64,000 bases of DNA from contig NZ_FNSU01000002.1 of the NCBI RefSeq assembly GCF_900105325.1, positions 1-64,000 on the forward strand. Reading direction: 5' to 3'. The position numbers and the translations under genes are program-made. Every line of letters begins with the position of its first letter. Positions within the stretch are counted from its first letter, which is position 1. Positions 12,223-21,895 of the stretch are shown one piece after another. This stretch comes from Pseudomonas marginalis (lineage in GTDB: Bacteria; Pseudomonadota; Gammaproteobacteria; Pseudomonadales; Pseudomonadaceae). The notes under the pieces were generated by a model. That model saw only the letters and a program-made list of their open reading frames with translations, ran no database searches and was not told the origin of the DNA.

Positions 12223-13632
12223 TCATGCCTTGCGCCACGGCTTGAGCCACAGCCCCATGCCGAGCAGCACCACGGCGCCCGCCAGGGTGCTCAGCCCCAG
12301 TTGCAGCCACACGCCCTCAATACCAAACAGCATCAGCGCCGCCAGCCCCATCAGCAGTGCACTGAGCAGCCAGTGCCGGGCCCAGGGCAGGGCGTCGAGC
12401 AAGGCCTGGCGCTGCATCAGCAACAGTGCGGTGCAGAGCACGCCGGCCAGTGCGGCCAAGGGGATGCCGGCCAGGCCGAACACCCAGGGCAGCGCTCCCA
12501 GCAACAACACGTTGACCAGGCTGCCGAGCAACTCGCAGCGCAGCGGCTGGCGCGTATCGCCGGCGGCGTAGGCATAGCGCGCGAGCAAGGCGTTCCAGGC
12601 GCCGAACACCAACGGCACGGCAAACCAGGCCAGCAGCAGCGGCAACGGCGAATCCGCCGATTGCCTGGGCAGCAGCAGCGCCACCAGGCTCGGGGCTGCC
12701 GCCACCAGGCCGACACCGGCAGGCAGGGTCAGTACGCTGGCGGTTTCCAGGCCGCGCTTGAGCAGGGCCAGGCGCTCATCGCCCTGACGGCGGCTCATCA
12801 TGCCCAGCAGTACCTGGTTGAGACTCATCAGCGCAATCAGCGGCAGGTTCATCAGCTTGCGCGCCAGGTTGACCCAGGTCACCGCGCCTTCGCCCAGCAG
12901 CGATGCCACCAGCCGCTCGATCAGCGCCAACCCCTGGCTGGCGCCATTGCTCAGCAACAGCGGTCCGATGCGCTGGCCCAGCTCCCGCAAGGGTGCGACG
13001 CTCAGTTGCCAGCGCCATGGCCGCCAGCCTTGGCGCCACACCGACGGCAACAGCGCCAGCGGCATCAACAGGCTGCCGGCCAGGCAGGCCAGGGCCAGCG
13101 CGTGCGGTTGGCTGGTAGTGCCCGCGAGGGCGAGGTACGTCACCGGCGGCAGGTTGAACAGCAACGAGCCCAGCCCCGCGAGGACAAAACGTTCGCTGGC
13201 CTGCAAGGGAATGCTGAACAGCCCATGCAACATCAAGCCCGGCACACACCAGGCGACGATCTGCAGGTTGCTGCTGGCCAAGACTGTGGCGGTGTCGGCC
13301 AACCCCGGGCCGAGCATTTGCACCAGCCACGGTGCCAACAGCGTCAGCAGCAGGCTGATGACCAGCGCGATCAGCAGCAACGCCGGGAACAGCACCGCCA
13401 GCCACTCCAGGCGTTCGCCATGCTTGCGTTGCAGGTACAACGGCAGCGCGGCGGCGCTCAGCACACCGCCGGCCAACGACATGCGCAGCGCTTCCGGCAA
13501 AAACAGCGCGATCAGGAAGGCATCGCTGCGCTCTCCGGCGCCCCAGGCCGCCACCAGCAGCCATTCACGGGCAAATCCCAGGCACAGGCCCACCAGGGTC
13601 GCCAATGTCAGCCAGGCGGCAGAGCCGAGCAT
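12223..13632 (-). CDS. pslK: MurJ/MviN-family flippase, PslK-like
   Basis: The 469-aa protein has about 12-14 membrane helices and the MviN/MurJ (MOP superfamily) N-terminus (LATLVGLCLGFAREWLLVAAWG...ERSDAFLIALFLPEALR). Length equals that of P. aeruginosa PslK. In psl it is thought to flip the lipid-linked Psl repeat unit across the inner membrane, a Wzx-like role. Its ATG overlaps the pslJ stop by one base (TGATG), indicating translational coupling. Identification as the psl flippase rather than housekeeping MurJ comes from operon position. Confidence 0.85.
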   Translation of the reverse strand: MLGSAAWLTLATLVGLCLGFAREWLLVAAWGAGERSDAFLIALFLPEALRMSLAGGVLSAAALPLYLQRKHGERLEWLAVLFPALLLIALVISLLLTLLAPWLVQMLGPGLADTATVLASSNLQIVAWCVPGLMLHGLFSIPLQASERFVLAGLGSLLFNLPPVTYLALAGTTSQPHALALACLAGSLLMPLALLPSVWRQGWRPWRWQLSVAPLRELGQRIGPLLLSNGASQGLALIERLVASLLGEGAVTWVNLARKLMNLPLIALMSLNQVLLGMMSRRQGDERLALLKRGLETASVLTLPAGVGLVAAAPSLVALLLPRQSADSPLPLLLAWFAVPLVFGAWNALLARYAYAAGDTRQPLRCELLGSLVNVLLLGALPWVFGLAGIPLAALAGVLCTALLLMQRQALLDALPWARHWLLSALLMGLAALMLFGIEGVWLQLGLSTLAGAVVLLGMGLWLKPWRKA

Positions 13633-15065
13633 CAGGGCCGTGCCCCATCACGCAGGTGTTTGCGGTAGGCCACGGTCTTCACTTGCGGCAGCCGCGCCGG
13701 AAACAACCGCCGCGCCTCCAGTACATTGATGCCCACCATCAGCCAGAACAACGCCACCATCACCACCGCAAAACTGAAGTAGTGGTCGAACAGGCCGCTG
13801 ACCAGCGCCGACAGAATCCCGCCGGTGGTGCCCAGCCACAGGGCATTGTCCTTGGTCAGGCGGATCGGGCCTTTTTGCGGACGCGCCTCACGCCACCAGC
13901 GCACGGTCACCGCCACAAAGAACAGCATGCCGACGATGCCGGTCTTGTAGATGAAGTTCAGCCACAGGTTGGAGATCCCCAGCAGGTGGGTACCCGGTAC
14001 CGGCGGGTCAACCTTGAAGCCGATCCCGAACGGATAGGACACCACCGCCTGCGGGAACATGCGGTACTCGTCGAACCGCACTTCGGTACTGGCGTTGTCC
14101 GACGAGAAAATCGTCGCCAGGCGTTCCTGTAACGGTGGGTAGGCCATTACCAGTGCCACGGTCAGCGCCGCGCCGATCATCAGCAGGCGCCCGGTGTAGG
14201 GCACGCGGCGCGTAGCCATCCACACCAGCACCAACGCCAGGCTGACCATCGCGCCGCGGCTGCTGGCCAACAGCAACGCGGCCGCGCCCAGGCAGGCGAC
14301 GCCCAGGCCCAGCGCACGTTTCCAGCCCTGTTCGGTCACGCCGAAGCAGAAGGCCAGGGGCAGCAGCAATGCCATGATTCCGCCGATGGCATTCGGGTGC
14401 ATCCACGGCGAACCCATGCGCGAAGACATGGCCTCCAGGCCGAATTTCAACATGTCGAAGTTGCCGTAGTTGAACAACGCCAGAATCGGCGCAATGCCCG
14501 CCCCGGAGCGCGTGCGCACGAACACCGCAATCGACAGCACCAGCATCGCCAGGCTGCCCAGCAACAGGGCGATGACCAAGGATTCACGCTGCTTGCGGTC
14601 CACCAGCAACCTGGCGCAGAGAAACACTGCCGACAGGCTCAGCAACCAGCGCAGCCAGTTGGCCACGCCGCTGCTGTCGGCGTGGACGGTGACTTGGCCG
14701 ACGATGAACGGGAACACGCTGAACAGCATCAGCCACAGCAGCATCTGGTCGGTGGGGCGGCGGGTCAGGCTGGGCGTATCGGGCAGGCGGGCCAGGAAGT
14801 TGTGCCACAGCACCGCGCCCCAGGTCAGGGCCAGGATCGCTTCGCTGACGGTGCTGCGGATCCCCAGGTTGAGGGTCGAGTACGGCATGAACGTGGCGAT
14901 CAGGGCAAACAGCAACAGGCCCCAGAACGGAAAGCGCAGGATGGTCACCGCCCCGGCCAGGCCGACTACGGCGAGAAACGCCTTGGCCGGCGACAGCAAC
15001 AGGGCGAGAGCGCCAAACAGCAGGCCGAAGAGGATCGCGACGAGGCTTACCAGGTTCACTCTCAC
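13632..15065 (-). CDS. pslJ: O-antigen ligase/polymerase-like membrane protein, PslJ-like
   Basis: This 477-aa protein has about 10-12 membrane segments and a large periplasmic loop of the Wzy/WaaL type. It is the probable Psl polymerase. The start is taken as GTG at 15065: its GTGA overlaps the pslI stop codon and a GAGGAA sequence lies 5 bases upstream. A longer in-frame version would extend far into pslI. Length agrees with PslJ (about 478 aa). Confidence 0.85.
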   Translation of the reverse strand: MRVNLVSLVAILFGLLFGALALLLSPAKAFLAVVGLAGAVTILRFPFWGLLLFALIATFMPYSTLNLGIRSTVSEAILALTWGAVLWHNFLARLPDTPSLTRRPTDQMLLWLMLFSVFPFIVGQVTVHADSSGVANWLRWLLSLSAVFLCARLLVDRKQRESLVIALLLGSLAMLVLSIAVFVRTRSGAGIAPILALFNYGNFDMLKFGLEAMSSRMGSPWMHPNAIGGIMALLLPLAFCFGVTEQGWKRALGLGVACLGAAALLLASSRGAMVSLALVLVWMATRRVPYTGRLLMIGAALTVALVMAYPPLQERLATIFSSDNASTEVRFDEYRMFPQAVVSYPFGIGFKVDPPVPGTHLLGISNLWLNFIYKTGIVGMLFFVAVTVRWWREARPQKGPIRLTKDNALWLGTTGGILSALVSGLFDHYFSFAVVMVALFWLMVGINVLEARRLFPARLPQVKTVAYRKHLRDGARP

Positions 15066-16165
15066 TGAAGTTCCTCGATCAGTTCGGCCAGGCGCTGGCG
15101 ATAGGCATGATGGTTGAAACGTTGCGCCCACAGGCGCCGTTGCTCGGCGCAGTCTTCATCCGGCCGCGCGCCCAGGCTGAGCATCAATTGCACCAGCGCC
15201 GGGCCATCGATGGGCGAAAAGCGCGGGGCCGACGGCGGGGTGATTTCATCCAGCGAAGTGCCGCTCGCCACCGCCACCGGCGTACCGACGCTCAGGGCCT
15301 CGATCACCGGCAGGCCAAAGCCTTCGGCATAGGACGGCTGCCACAGGCGTGACGCCTGGCGGTAAAGCGCCTGCAACTCGGCGTCCGACACGCCGCTCAG
15401 CGCACGAATCCCCGGCAATGTGCGCTGGGCTTCGGGCAAGTGTTCCAAACTGCCCACCAGCACCAACTCCGGCACCGAAGGGGATTGGCGCCGCGCCTGC
15501 TGCCAGGCGTCCACCAAAAACGGCACGTTCTTGCGCAACTCACGGGTGCCCACCAGCAGCCAGTAGCGCTCGGGCAATTGATGCCGGCTCAGGTCCGCCA
15601 CCAGCCCGGCAAAGCCATCGACCTGATTGGGCAGCACACGAATCTTGCCCACCGCCTTGGGAAACAGCCGTGCGGTTTCATCGGCGCTGTATTGCGACGG
15701 CGTCCACACGCGGTCGGCGCTGTGCACCGCGTAGGCAATCGACAGGCGATCGCTGGTCTTGTAGATCAGCGCCTTCAAGCGGTTGGCATGGTAGTTGTCC
15801 AGGGTGATCTGGAACAGGTCATGCAGCAGTACCACGGTGCGCAAGCCTTTCGGTTTGGGCGGCAAGGGCAGGCCCATGTTGAAGGTGCTGATGTACAGGT
15901 CGATACGCTCCTCGCGCAAGGCGCGGGGCAGAAAACCGGCCTCAAAGCGCAGACGATTCTGCGGCTGGTGCATGGCGGTCTTGGCACAGCCCCACGCCGG
16001 GCAGTGGGCCTGCAGGCGCGTTTCATCGACCAGTGGTGCCACGGTAAACCGTTCAAGCTCGATGCCCGGCAAGGTGTGCAGGGCGCTTTCCAGTGCGTAC
16101 ACCTGGCGGCTGATGCCCGATTGCGGCGAGGTGCCGACGGTGCGGTAATCCAGGCCTATACGCAT
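15062..16165 (-). CDS. pslI: Glycosyltransferase (GT4 family), PslI-like
   Basis: The 367-aa GT-B fold glycosyltransferase has an N-terminal acceptor domain (MRIGLDYRTVGTSPQSGISRQ) and a C-terminal nucleotide-sugar domain with the EGFGLP motif (PSYAEGFGLPVIEALSVGTPVA), where the Glu usually contacts the donor. It is cytosolic and expected to add one sugar of the Psl repeat unit. Length equals PslI. It overlaps pslH by 10 bp and pslJ by 4 bp. The donor sugar is not determinable from the sequence. Confidence 0.87.
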   Translation of the reverse strand: MRIGLDYRTVGTSPQSGISRQVYALESALHTLPGIELERFTVAPLVDETRLQAHCPAWGCAKTAMHQPQNRLRFEAGFLPRALREERIDLYISTFNMGLPLPPKPKGLRTVVLLHDLFQITLDNYHANRLKALIYKTSDRLSIAYAVHSADRVWTPSQYSADETARLFPKAVGKIRVLPNQVDGFAGLVADLSRHQLPERYWLLVGTRELRKNVPFLVDAWQQARRQSPSVPELVLVGSLEHLPEAQRTLPGIRALSGVSDAELQALYRQASRLWQPSYAEGFGLPVIEALSVGTPVAVASGTSLDEITPPSAPRFSPIDGPALVQLMLSLGARPDEDCAEQRRLWAQRFNHHAYRQRLAELIEELQ

Positions 16166-17373
16166 ACGGGCTCCCTCTGGCTCAGCGGCACGAGGGTGGC
16201 GTACACCTGCTCCAGTTGGCTGGCGGCGACGCTCCAGTCATGGGCGCGGCGTACGTAGGCGCGGCCGGCCTCACCCATCGGGGCGGCGGCTTCAGGGCAT
16301 TGCAGCAGGCGCACCACGGCATCGGCCAGGTCGGCGGGACTTTGCCCACCGAGGTAGTCCAGGCCTTCCACCAGGTCCAACCCCGACACGCCTTGTTCGG
16401 TGCTGGCCAGCGGCAGGCCGGCGGCCAGGGCTTCGAGCACCTTGAGCTTGGAGCCGCCGCCGTGGCGCAACGGCGCCAGGAACACCGAACAGCTCGATTG
16501 CAGGTCGAGCAGGTTGGGCACGAAGCCTTGCCACTCGATACGCGGGTCTTTCCAACGCTCGCGCCAGTTGCCGGGCATGCCGAAGCCGCACACGCTCATG
16601 CGCGCATCCGCACAGCGCGCCCAGACTTTGGGCAGGATTTCATCCAGGGCCCATTCGATGGCGTCCACGTTCGGCGCGTATTCATAGTTGCCGAGGAACA
16701 GCACGCGGCGTGTCGACGGGTCGGGATGGGCGGCGGCGAAGTGATCGCAGTCCACGCCATTGACCACCACCGGTACGGGTTTGCCGGCGATTTTTTCCAG
16801 GACGTGCGCATCGTTTTGAGTGACCGCCACCACCTGCGCGGCCTGGCGCATCACCCGGCGTTCCCAGCGGGCATAGCGCCATTGATCGTAGCGAATGAAC
16901 GGCAGCGACCAACGCGGCAAACGGTCGTAGGTGGCCGCGCCCAGGGCCGACTCCACATTGTGTTCGGTCAGCACAAAGGGCTGTGATTTACGCGCCAGCG
17001 CATCTTCGTAAGGCTGGAAACTGTAGCTGTGCTCGATCTGCACCACGTCCCACTGCTCACCCAGCAACCAGTTGAAGGTGTCCTGCAACTCGCCCGCCAG
17101 CCCATTCACGCTGGCCAGCAGCGGGTAGGGTGCAAACAGCCCCGCCACCAGGGTCTTGAGGCTGCGCAACGGGCGGCGCGGCAGGATGATCAACTGTTCG
17201 ACAAACGCCTCCAGCACCTGGCGGTCGGCGAGGGATACCGGGTGCTTGTCATGCAGCAGCAAGGTGATCCGATGCCCGCGCGCGGCCAGGCTGCGCAGCA
17301 GGTGGAACTGGCGCGTCTTGCCGCCGCTGGTGGCGGGCCAGGGCGAGTAGGGCAGGATCCATAAAATGCGCAT
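16156..17373 (-). CDS. pslH: Glycosyltransferase (GT4 family), PslH-like
   Basis: This 405-aa GT-B glycosyltransferase begins MRILWILPYSPWPATSGGKTR, the classic glycan-acceptor N-terminus. LTEHNVES lies in the central region and LAPLRHGGGSKLKVLEALAAGLP in the donor-binding domain. The ATG at 17373 was chosen because GTGAGG precedes it; an ATG six codons upstream has no ribosome site. It starts 8 bp after pslG. The expected role is building the mannose/glucose/rhamnose repeat of Psl in the cytoplasm. Confidence 0.87.
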   Translation of the reverse strand: MRILWILPYSPWPATSGGKTRQFHLLRSLAARGHRITLLLHDKHPVSLADRQVLEAFVEQLIILPRRPLRSLKTLVAGLFAPYPLLASVNGLAGELQDTFNWLLGEQWDVVQIEHSYSFQPYEDALARKSQPFVLTEHNVESALGAATYDRLPRWSLPFIRYDQWRYARWERRVMRQAAQVVAVTQNDAHVLEKIAGKPVPVVVNGVDCDHFAAAHPDPSTRRVLFLGNYEYAPNVDAIEWALDEILPKVWARCADARMSVCGFGMPGNWRERWKDPRIEWQGFVPNLLDLQSSCSVFLAPLRHGGGSKLKVLEALAAGLPLASTEQGVSGLDLVEGLDYLGGQSPADLADAVVRLLQCPEAAAPMGEAGRAYVRRAHDWSVAASQLEQVYATLVPLSQREPVCV

Positions 17374-17381
17374 GGCGGGCC

Positions 17382-18710
17382 TCACTCCCATAACAGAATT
17401 TGCAGGTTCGGCTTGACCATGACGGTCAGCCCGTGGGTGCCGCTTACCGGGGTTTGCGTACCGCGCAGCGGGTCATACAGGGTGGCGCTGGCCAGGTTGG
17501 GCAGGTGTGCGTTGCCGCCCCCGGCCGCCCAGAAGAACCATAGCTTGCGCCCGTCGGCGCGGGTCCAGCCGATGCTGAACAGGCCGTCGGGCAACTGATC
17601 GGCGCTGGGCGGGTCGCCGGGGGTGAGCGTCGGACCGCTGACGTCGAGGAAATTTTTCAGCGCGGTGTAGACCGGCTTGGGGTTGGCGTCGATGTCGAGC
17701 AAACCGTAAGACTGATCACGCACACTGGCGCGCTGGTCCAGATCACTGAGGGTAAACAGGAAGATCCGGTCGTAATCCAGCGCACTCATCAGCGCCAGGC
17801 GGCGCACCACGTAATCGGCCTGGGCCTGTGGGGTGATGATGTCCTGGGCGTCTTTGGGACCTGTGTAGGTCGACCAGCCCCACTCGGTGCTCCACAGGGT
17901 CTGCACGCCGCCGTTGCGCAGGGCCTGGTTGAGCGCGGTGGTCCTGGCGATAAAGTCCAGGTTGGCCGGGTCGTTGCCTTCGGGCAATTGGGTATAAGGG
18001 TGGTACGAGACGACGGTATTGAGGCTGGCCACGCCCAGGGCGCCGAGGGCATCGAACATGCTCTGGCCGTTGGGCATTTCGCTGAAGAATGCCATGCCGG
18101 CGGCCACCACCGGTTTGCTCGGGCTCATTGCGCGCAACGCGGCGGCGGTGGTGGTCAGCAGTGCGGCGTAGCCGGCCGGGTCGGCTGCCGGGCGCCAGAA
18201 GCCTAGCAGGTTCGGTTCGTTCCACACCTGCCAGGCGTCGACACTGGGGTAGCGCTGTGCCAACAGCGCCATGCGGTTGGCGAACACGTTCGGGTCTTTC
18301 GGCGGGTACTGGTCCTGATACGGCGCACCCACCGGCGCAGTGGTGGCGAACGGCGCCGACCCGACCAGGTAGAACACAGACTTGAGCTGGTTGTCCTGCA
18401 GTTTGCCCACCAACTGATCCAGCGTCGCAATCTGGTACTGCCCTTCGACCGGCTCCAGCTGGTCCCAATGCAAATCCAGGCGTACCCACTCCAGGCCCAG
18501 CGCCTTGAGACGGTCGATCTGCTTCTGATAGCGCTCAGGGGCGAACCACAGGAACTGCGCGTTCACCCCGAGGAAATCTTTCCACACCACGGTTTTGTTG
18601 CCCTTGAGCACATGGCTCTCGGCATCGGCCTGGCGCCCCCACAAAAACGCGGTCAGGCCCAGGGCGGCGACCACGACCAGGGTGGCGACGTAGGTGCGTT
18701 TACGCGCCAT
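17382..18710 (-). CDS. pslG: PslG glycoside hydrolase (GH39-like endoglycosidase)
   Basis: The 442-aa protein has an N-terminal membrane anchor (about 6-24) and a TIM-barrel glycosidase. The acid/base glutamate is in WNEPN (E165) and the nucleophile in STEWGW (E276). Both positions and the length match P. aeruginosa PslG, a hydrolase that cuts Psl internally in the periplasm. That numbering, plus GAGGG before the ATG, supports the start at 18710 rather than one nine codons upstream. It overlaps pslF by 11 bp. Confidence 0.92.
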   Translation of the reverse strand: MARKRTYVATLVVVAALGLTAFLWGRQADAESHVLKGNKTVVWKDFLGVNAQFLWFAPERYQKQIDRLKALGLEWVRLDLHWDQLEPVEGQYQIATLDQLVGKLQDNQLKSVFYLVGSAPFATTAPVGAPYQDQYPPKDPNVFANRMALLAQRYPSVDAWQVWNEPNLLGFWRPAADPAGYAALLTTTAAALRAMSPSKPVVAAGMAFFSEMPNGQSMFDALGALGVASLNTVVSYHPYTQLPEGNDPANLDFIARTTALNQALRNGGVQTLWSTEWGWSTYTGPKDAQDIITPQAQADYVVRRLALMSALDYDRIFLFTLSDLDQRASVRDQSYGLLDIDANPKPVYTALKNFLDVSGPTLTPGDPPSADQLPDGLFSIGWTRADGRKLWFFWAAGGGNAHLPNLASATLYDPLRGTQTPVSGTHGLTVMVKPNLQILLWE

Positions 18711-19890
18711 GGCGGCTGCCCTCGATGGTTTGCTCAAACAGCGCCTTGAACTTCTGCGCGGTCAACGGCCACAAGCGTTCGCGGCCGATTTCGCCGGCGC
18801 GTTCGGCCCAGTCCCGGGCCAGCAGCGGCGTGCGTGCCAGGCGCAGCAGTTGCTCGCTGAGGGCATCCACATCGCCTTCGGGGTAGATAGCGCCATTGCC
18901 GCTGGCGACTTCCTCGGCAAACGCGCGAGCGTCAGACGTGATCGCCCCACGCCCGCAGGCGGCAGCCCAGGACAGCGCGCCACTGGTACCGCGCTGGCGC
19001 CCGAGCAGGCCGAGTTTTTTCGATTCGCGATAGGGCAGCACCATCACATGGTGGGCCTGGATGGTCTGGGCAATCTCTTCAGCCGGCAGGTTCAGCCGCC
19101 AGTCGATGGCATCCGCCAGGCCGAGTTCAGCGATCTGGCGGTTCAACTGCTCCAGGTAGTTGCCGCCTGCGCCAAACGCCATTTCGGCGGCGGTGCCACC
19201 GGCCAGGGTCAGGCGCACACGCTCACGCAATTCGGGGGCCTGCTTGAACACGCCGGCCAGGGCCTCTAACAGGTCTTCGATGCCTTTACCCCGGTATATA
19301 AACCCGAAGTACAGCAGGCGCAGCGTATCCAGGGGCGGCAACGGCGCCGATGGAATCGCCAGGTTTGCATGGTTGATCACCGCGGCTTTCCCCGTCGGCA
19401 GTTGCATGCGTTGGCCCAGGCACTCGGCGCCCAGGCGGGTGAGGGTGATCAAACGGGTCAACCCGGCGGCGACCTGGCGCTCTTCACGCAAGGTCAGCGG
19501 ATCCGCCAGCACCACTGCCGCCTGTGGCATCGGGCTGGGCAAGCGCTCCAGCAGGTTCAACGGGAATGGCAACCGCTCACGCCGCCAGACGATGCGTTCC
19601 GGATCATGCACCGTGGCGGTCAAGGGCAGTGCCGGGTAGGCCTTGCGCAATTCGCGCAGGGCCAGGAACTCCCCCAGCCGTCCACCGCCCAGCTCGGCGT
19701 GGACCAGGTCCACGCTGTGCCAGTCGAACCCACCGATGGCCTGTTTGATTGCCTCGCTGTTGCCCGCCACCCCGGCCAACGGCGTCAGCACCGTCACCTC
19801 CAGTTGTTCCAGTGCCGTGCGGAAATGGTTCGCGTAGTCGGCGATGCCATTTTTTTCCGGTGGCAACGGGGCGAGCAGGGCGACGCGCAT
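18700..19890 (-). CDS. pslF: Glycosyltransferase (GT4 family), PslF-like
   Basis: This 396-aa GT-B glycosyltransferase has an acceptor domain starting MRVALLAPLPPEKNGIADY and a donor domain with LRLLYFGFIYRGKGIEDLLEAL. Length agrees with PslF (395 aa). Its ATG shares one base with the pslE stop codon (TGATG) and its end overlaps pslG. It is a cytoplasmic enzyme of Psl repeat-unit assembly; sugar specificity cannot be read from the sequence. Confidence 0.87.
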   Translation of the reverse strand: MRVALLAPLPPEKNGIADYANHFRTALEQLEVTVLTPLAGVAGNSEAIKQAIGGFDWHSVDLVHAELGGGRLGEFLALRELRKAYPALPLTATVHDPERIVWRRERLPFPLNLLERLPSPMPQAAVVLADPLTLREERQVAAGLTRLITLTRLGAECLGQRMQLPTGKAAVINHANLAIPSAPLPPLDTLRLLYFGFIYRGKGIEDLLEALAGVFKQAPELRERVRLTLAGGTAAEMAFGAGGNYLEQLNRQIAELGLADAIDWRLNLPAEEIAQTIQAHHVMVLPYRESKKLGLLGRQRGTSGALSWAAACGRGAITSDARAFAEEVASGNGAIYPEGDVDALSEQLLRLARTPLLARDWAERAGEIGRERLWPLTAQKFKALFEQTIEGSRHGA

Positions 19891-21881
19891 CAGAACGCCC
19901 CCCGGTACTTGGCGATGGTTTTCAGCACCTTGGCCGGCACTTCGAATTTGCGCCGGTTGATGATGATGCCGTCGACCTTGCCGAACGCGGTGTTGAGGAT
20001 CGACAGCGCGTGCTCCACCACCGGCACCGTGCTCTTCTGCGCTTCCACCACCAGCCCGATCAGGTCTGCCCGACGCAGGTTGATAAACGCATCGCGGTTA
20101 TCCAGCAGCGCCGAGGCGTCCAGCAGCACCACTTCACCTGGCGCCGCCGGTTCGGCGCCGCCCACACGCACGTTGATACTGTTTTCCTGCAGCAACTGAC
20201 GCAGTTGTTCCACCACAAAGGTCACCCCTTCGCCGTGCCGTGCCGAGGTCAGCCCCAGGGTCAGGCCCTGCTCGGCGATGCGCTCCAACTGCAGCAACCC
20301 GTACAGCCGGTAGATGCTCGCATTGAATGCGTTGGTGCTTTGGGCGGTGCTGGTGTCCAGCTCGGGCAAGGTGGTCCACAGCGGCAGGCCGAACTTGCGT
20401 TCCGCCAGGCCGCCATCGTGGATGCGCTGGTCGAGCAGGTAGCACAGGTAGATCACCAGCAGGCCGACGACGAGGGCGAATGGGACCGCCAGCACCAGCA
20501 TCACCAGGGTTTTGGGGAAGATACGGCCGGGGTTCAGGGTGGCCTCTTCGATCACCGCGATGTTGCTGATCTGGCTGTTATCCAGTTCGCGGTCAATGCG
20601 TGATTTTTCCAGGTTGTCCACATACAACGCGTAGTTGCGTTCGGCGGCGCCCAGCTCCCGGGCGAGGCGTGTCAGTTCCGGTTCGATCTCCAGGGCTTGC
20701 TTGCGCTGGGCTTCGAGGTTGGCCAGTTGTTTCTGTTGTTGTGTCAGTTGGGTACGCAGCGCGAGGTTGTTGCTCGACTCATCCAGCAGTACTCGCTGCA
20801 AGTGGATTTCCAGGGTATTGGGCGCGCGGTTTTCCGAGCTTTGCACGGTGTTGCTTTCACTCGCGACATGGGCCTGCATTGCGCGGATCGATGCATCCAG
20901 GGCTTTGACCGGCGGCGCGTTGTCCGTGTAGGTGCGCATCATGTCGGCCTTTTCCAGCAGCTTCTGGTTCAGCAGGCGGCGCAGGTCCTGCTGCTGGGGG
21001 TTCAGTGCGATCTGGCGCACCGTGGTGACTTCCTTGGGCTGGCTCTTGAGCTGGGTGCGGGTGCTCTGGATGGCGCTGTCGGAGGAGGCGATCAGGCGCG
21101 TGGTGTTGAACGTTTCGCCCCGCAGTACGTTGATGCGCTCGGACAAGTCTTCCAGGCGATCGGTGATGCTCGCCGCGCCGATCTGGTTCAGGTGCGTGAG
21201 GATCTGTTGCTTGTAGCTCTGGATCTCGGTGGCGCTGGTGGCGACCTGGCCTTCATAGAAGACGTACAGGCTCTTGCGCCCGAGGGCCTGGGTGCGTTCG
21301 TTGACATAGGTCTCGACCCAATCCTTGACCACCGCCTGGGCTATCTCCGGGTCGCCCCAGGTAAAAGTGATGTCCATCACCGTGGAACCGGCCGCGTGGC
21401 TTACCTCGAAGTTCTTTTCCAGGCCCGCCGCCAGGCGTTCCACCGGCGTGGTTTTTTCCACCACGCCGACAGTTTCCAGTACCACGCGGATGCCATCGAA
21501 CACCGCGCCTATGCCACTCTTGACGTAGTACTTGGTGCGCTTCCAGAAGCCTTCCGGTGGCGGTGCGTTACTGATCACTTCCAGGTAGTGCTCGGCCACC
21601 GCTCGCACAATCGGGCGCCCGGTGAGCAGGCGCTCTTCGTCGACAATCGGGTCGCGCTGGGTGCTGGGCATCACCAGCGCCTGGCGATTGCTGATCTCGA
21701 TGGGCAAGGTCGAATCACGCCCCGGCTTGACCAGCAGGCGCGCCGTGGATTCGTACTTGGCCGGCAGCAGGAAAGCCCCCAGCAGAATGATCACCAGCGC
21801 CGCAATGGCGGCCAGTTTGAACTCGTGGCGGAAGATGAAGAACAGGCGTAGCAGATCACGAAAAGAACGGATCTCGATCAT
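19890..21881 (-). CDS. pslE: Polysaccharide co-polymerase (Wzz/GumC type), PslE-like
   Basis: The 663-aa protein has an N-terminal Wzz domain with a first membrane helix (about 23-41), long periplasmic coiled-coil segments (about 190-430) and a second helix near 455-480. A cytoplasmic tyrosine-kinase-like domain follows, but it lacks a recognisable Walker A (GxxxxGKS/T). It therefore looks like a degenerate BY-kinase domain that does not bind ATP in the usual way. Length equals PslE (662 aa). It probably couples polymerisation and export with PslD. A strong AAGGAG lies 9 bases before the ATG. Confidence 0.9.
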   Translation of the reverse strand: MIEIRSFRDLLRLFFIFRHEFKLAAIAALVIILLGAFLLPAKYESTARLLVKPGRDSTLPIEISNRQALVMPSTQRDPIVDEERLLTGRPIVRAVAEHYLEVISNAPPPEGFWKRTKYYVKSGIGAVFDGIRVVLETVGVVEKTTPVERLAAGLEKNFEVSHAAGSTVMDITFTWGDPEIAQAVVKDWVETYVNERTQALGRKSLYVFYEGQVATSATEIQSYKQQILTHLNQIGAASITDRLEDLSERINVLRGETFNTTRLIASSDSAIQSTRTQLKSQPKEVTTVRQIALNPQQQDLRRLLNQKLLEKADMMRTYTDNAPPVKALDASIRAMQAHVASESNTVQSSENRAPNTLEIHLQRVLLDESSNNLALRTQLTQQQKQLANLEAQRKQALEIEPELTRLARELGAAERNYALYVDNLEKSRIDRELDNSQISNIAVIEEATLNPGRIFPKTLVMLVLAVPFALVVGLLVIYLCYLLDQRIHDGGLAERKFGLPLWTTLPELDTSTAQSTNAFNASIYRLYGLLQLERIAEQGLTLGLTSARHGEGVTFVVEQLRQLLQENSINVRVGGAEPAAPGEVVLLDASALLDNRDAFINLRRADLIGLVVEAQKSTVPVVEHALSILNTAFGKVDGIIINRRKFEVPAKVLKTIAKYRGAF

Positions 21882-21895
21882 GGGATGTCGCTCCT

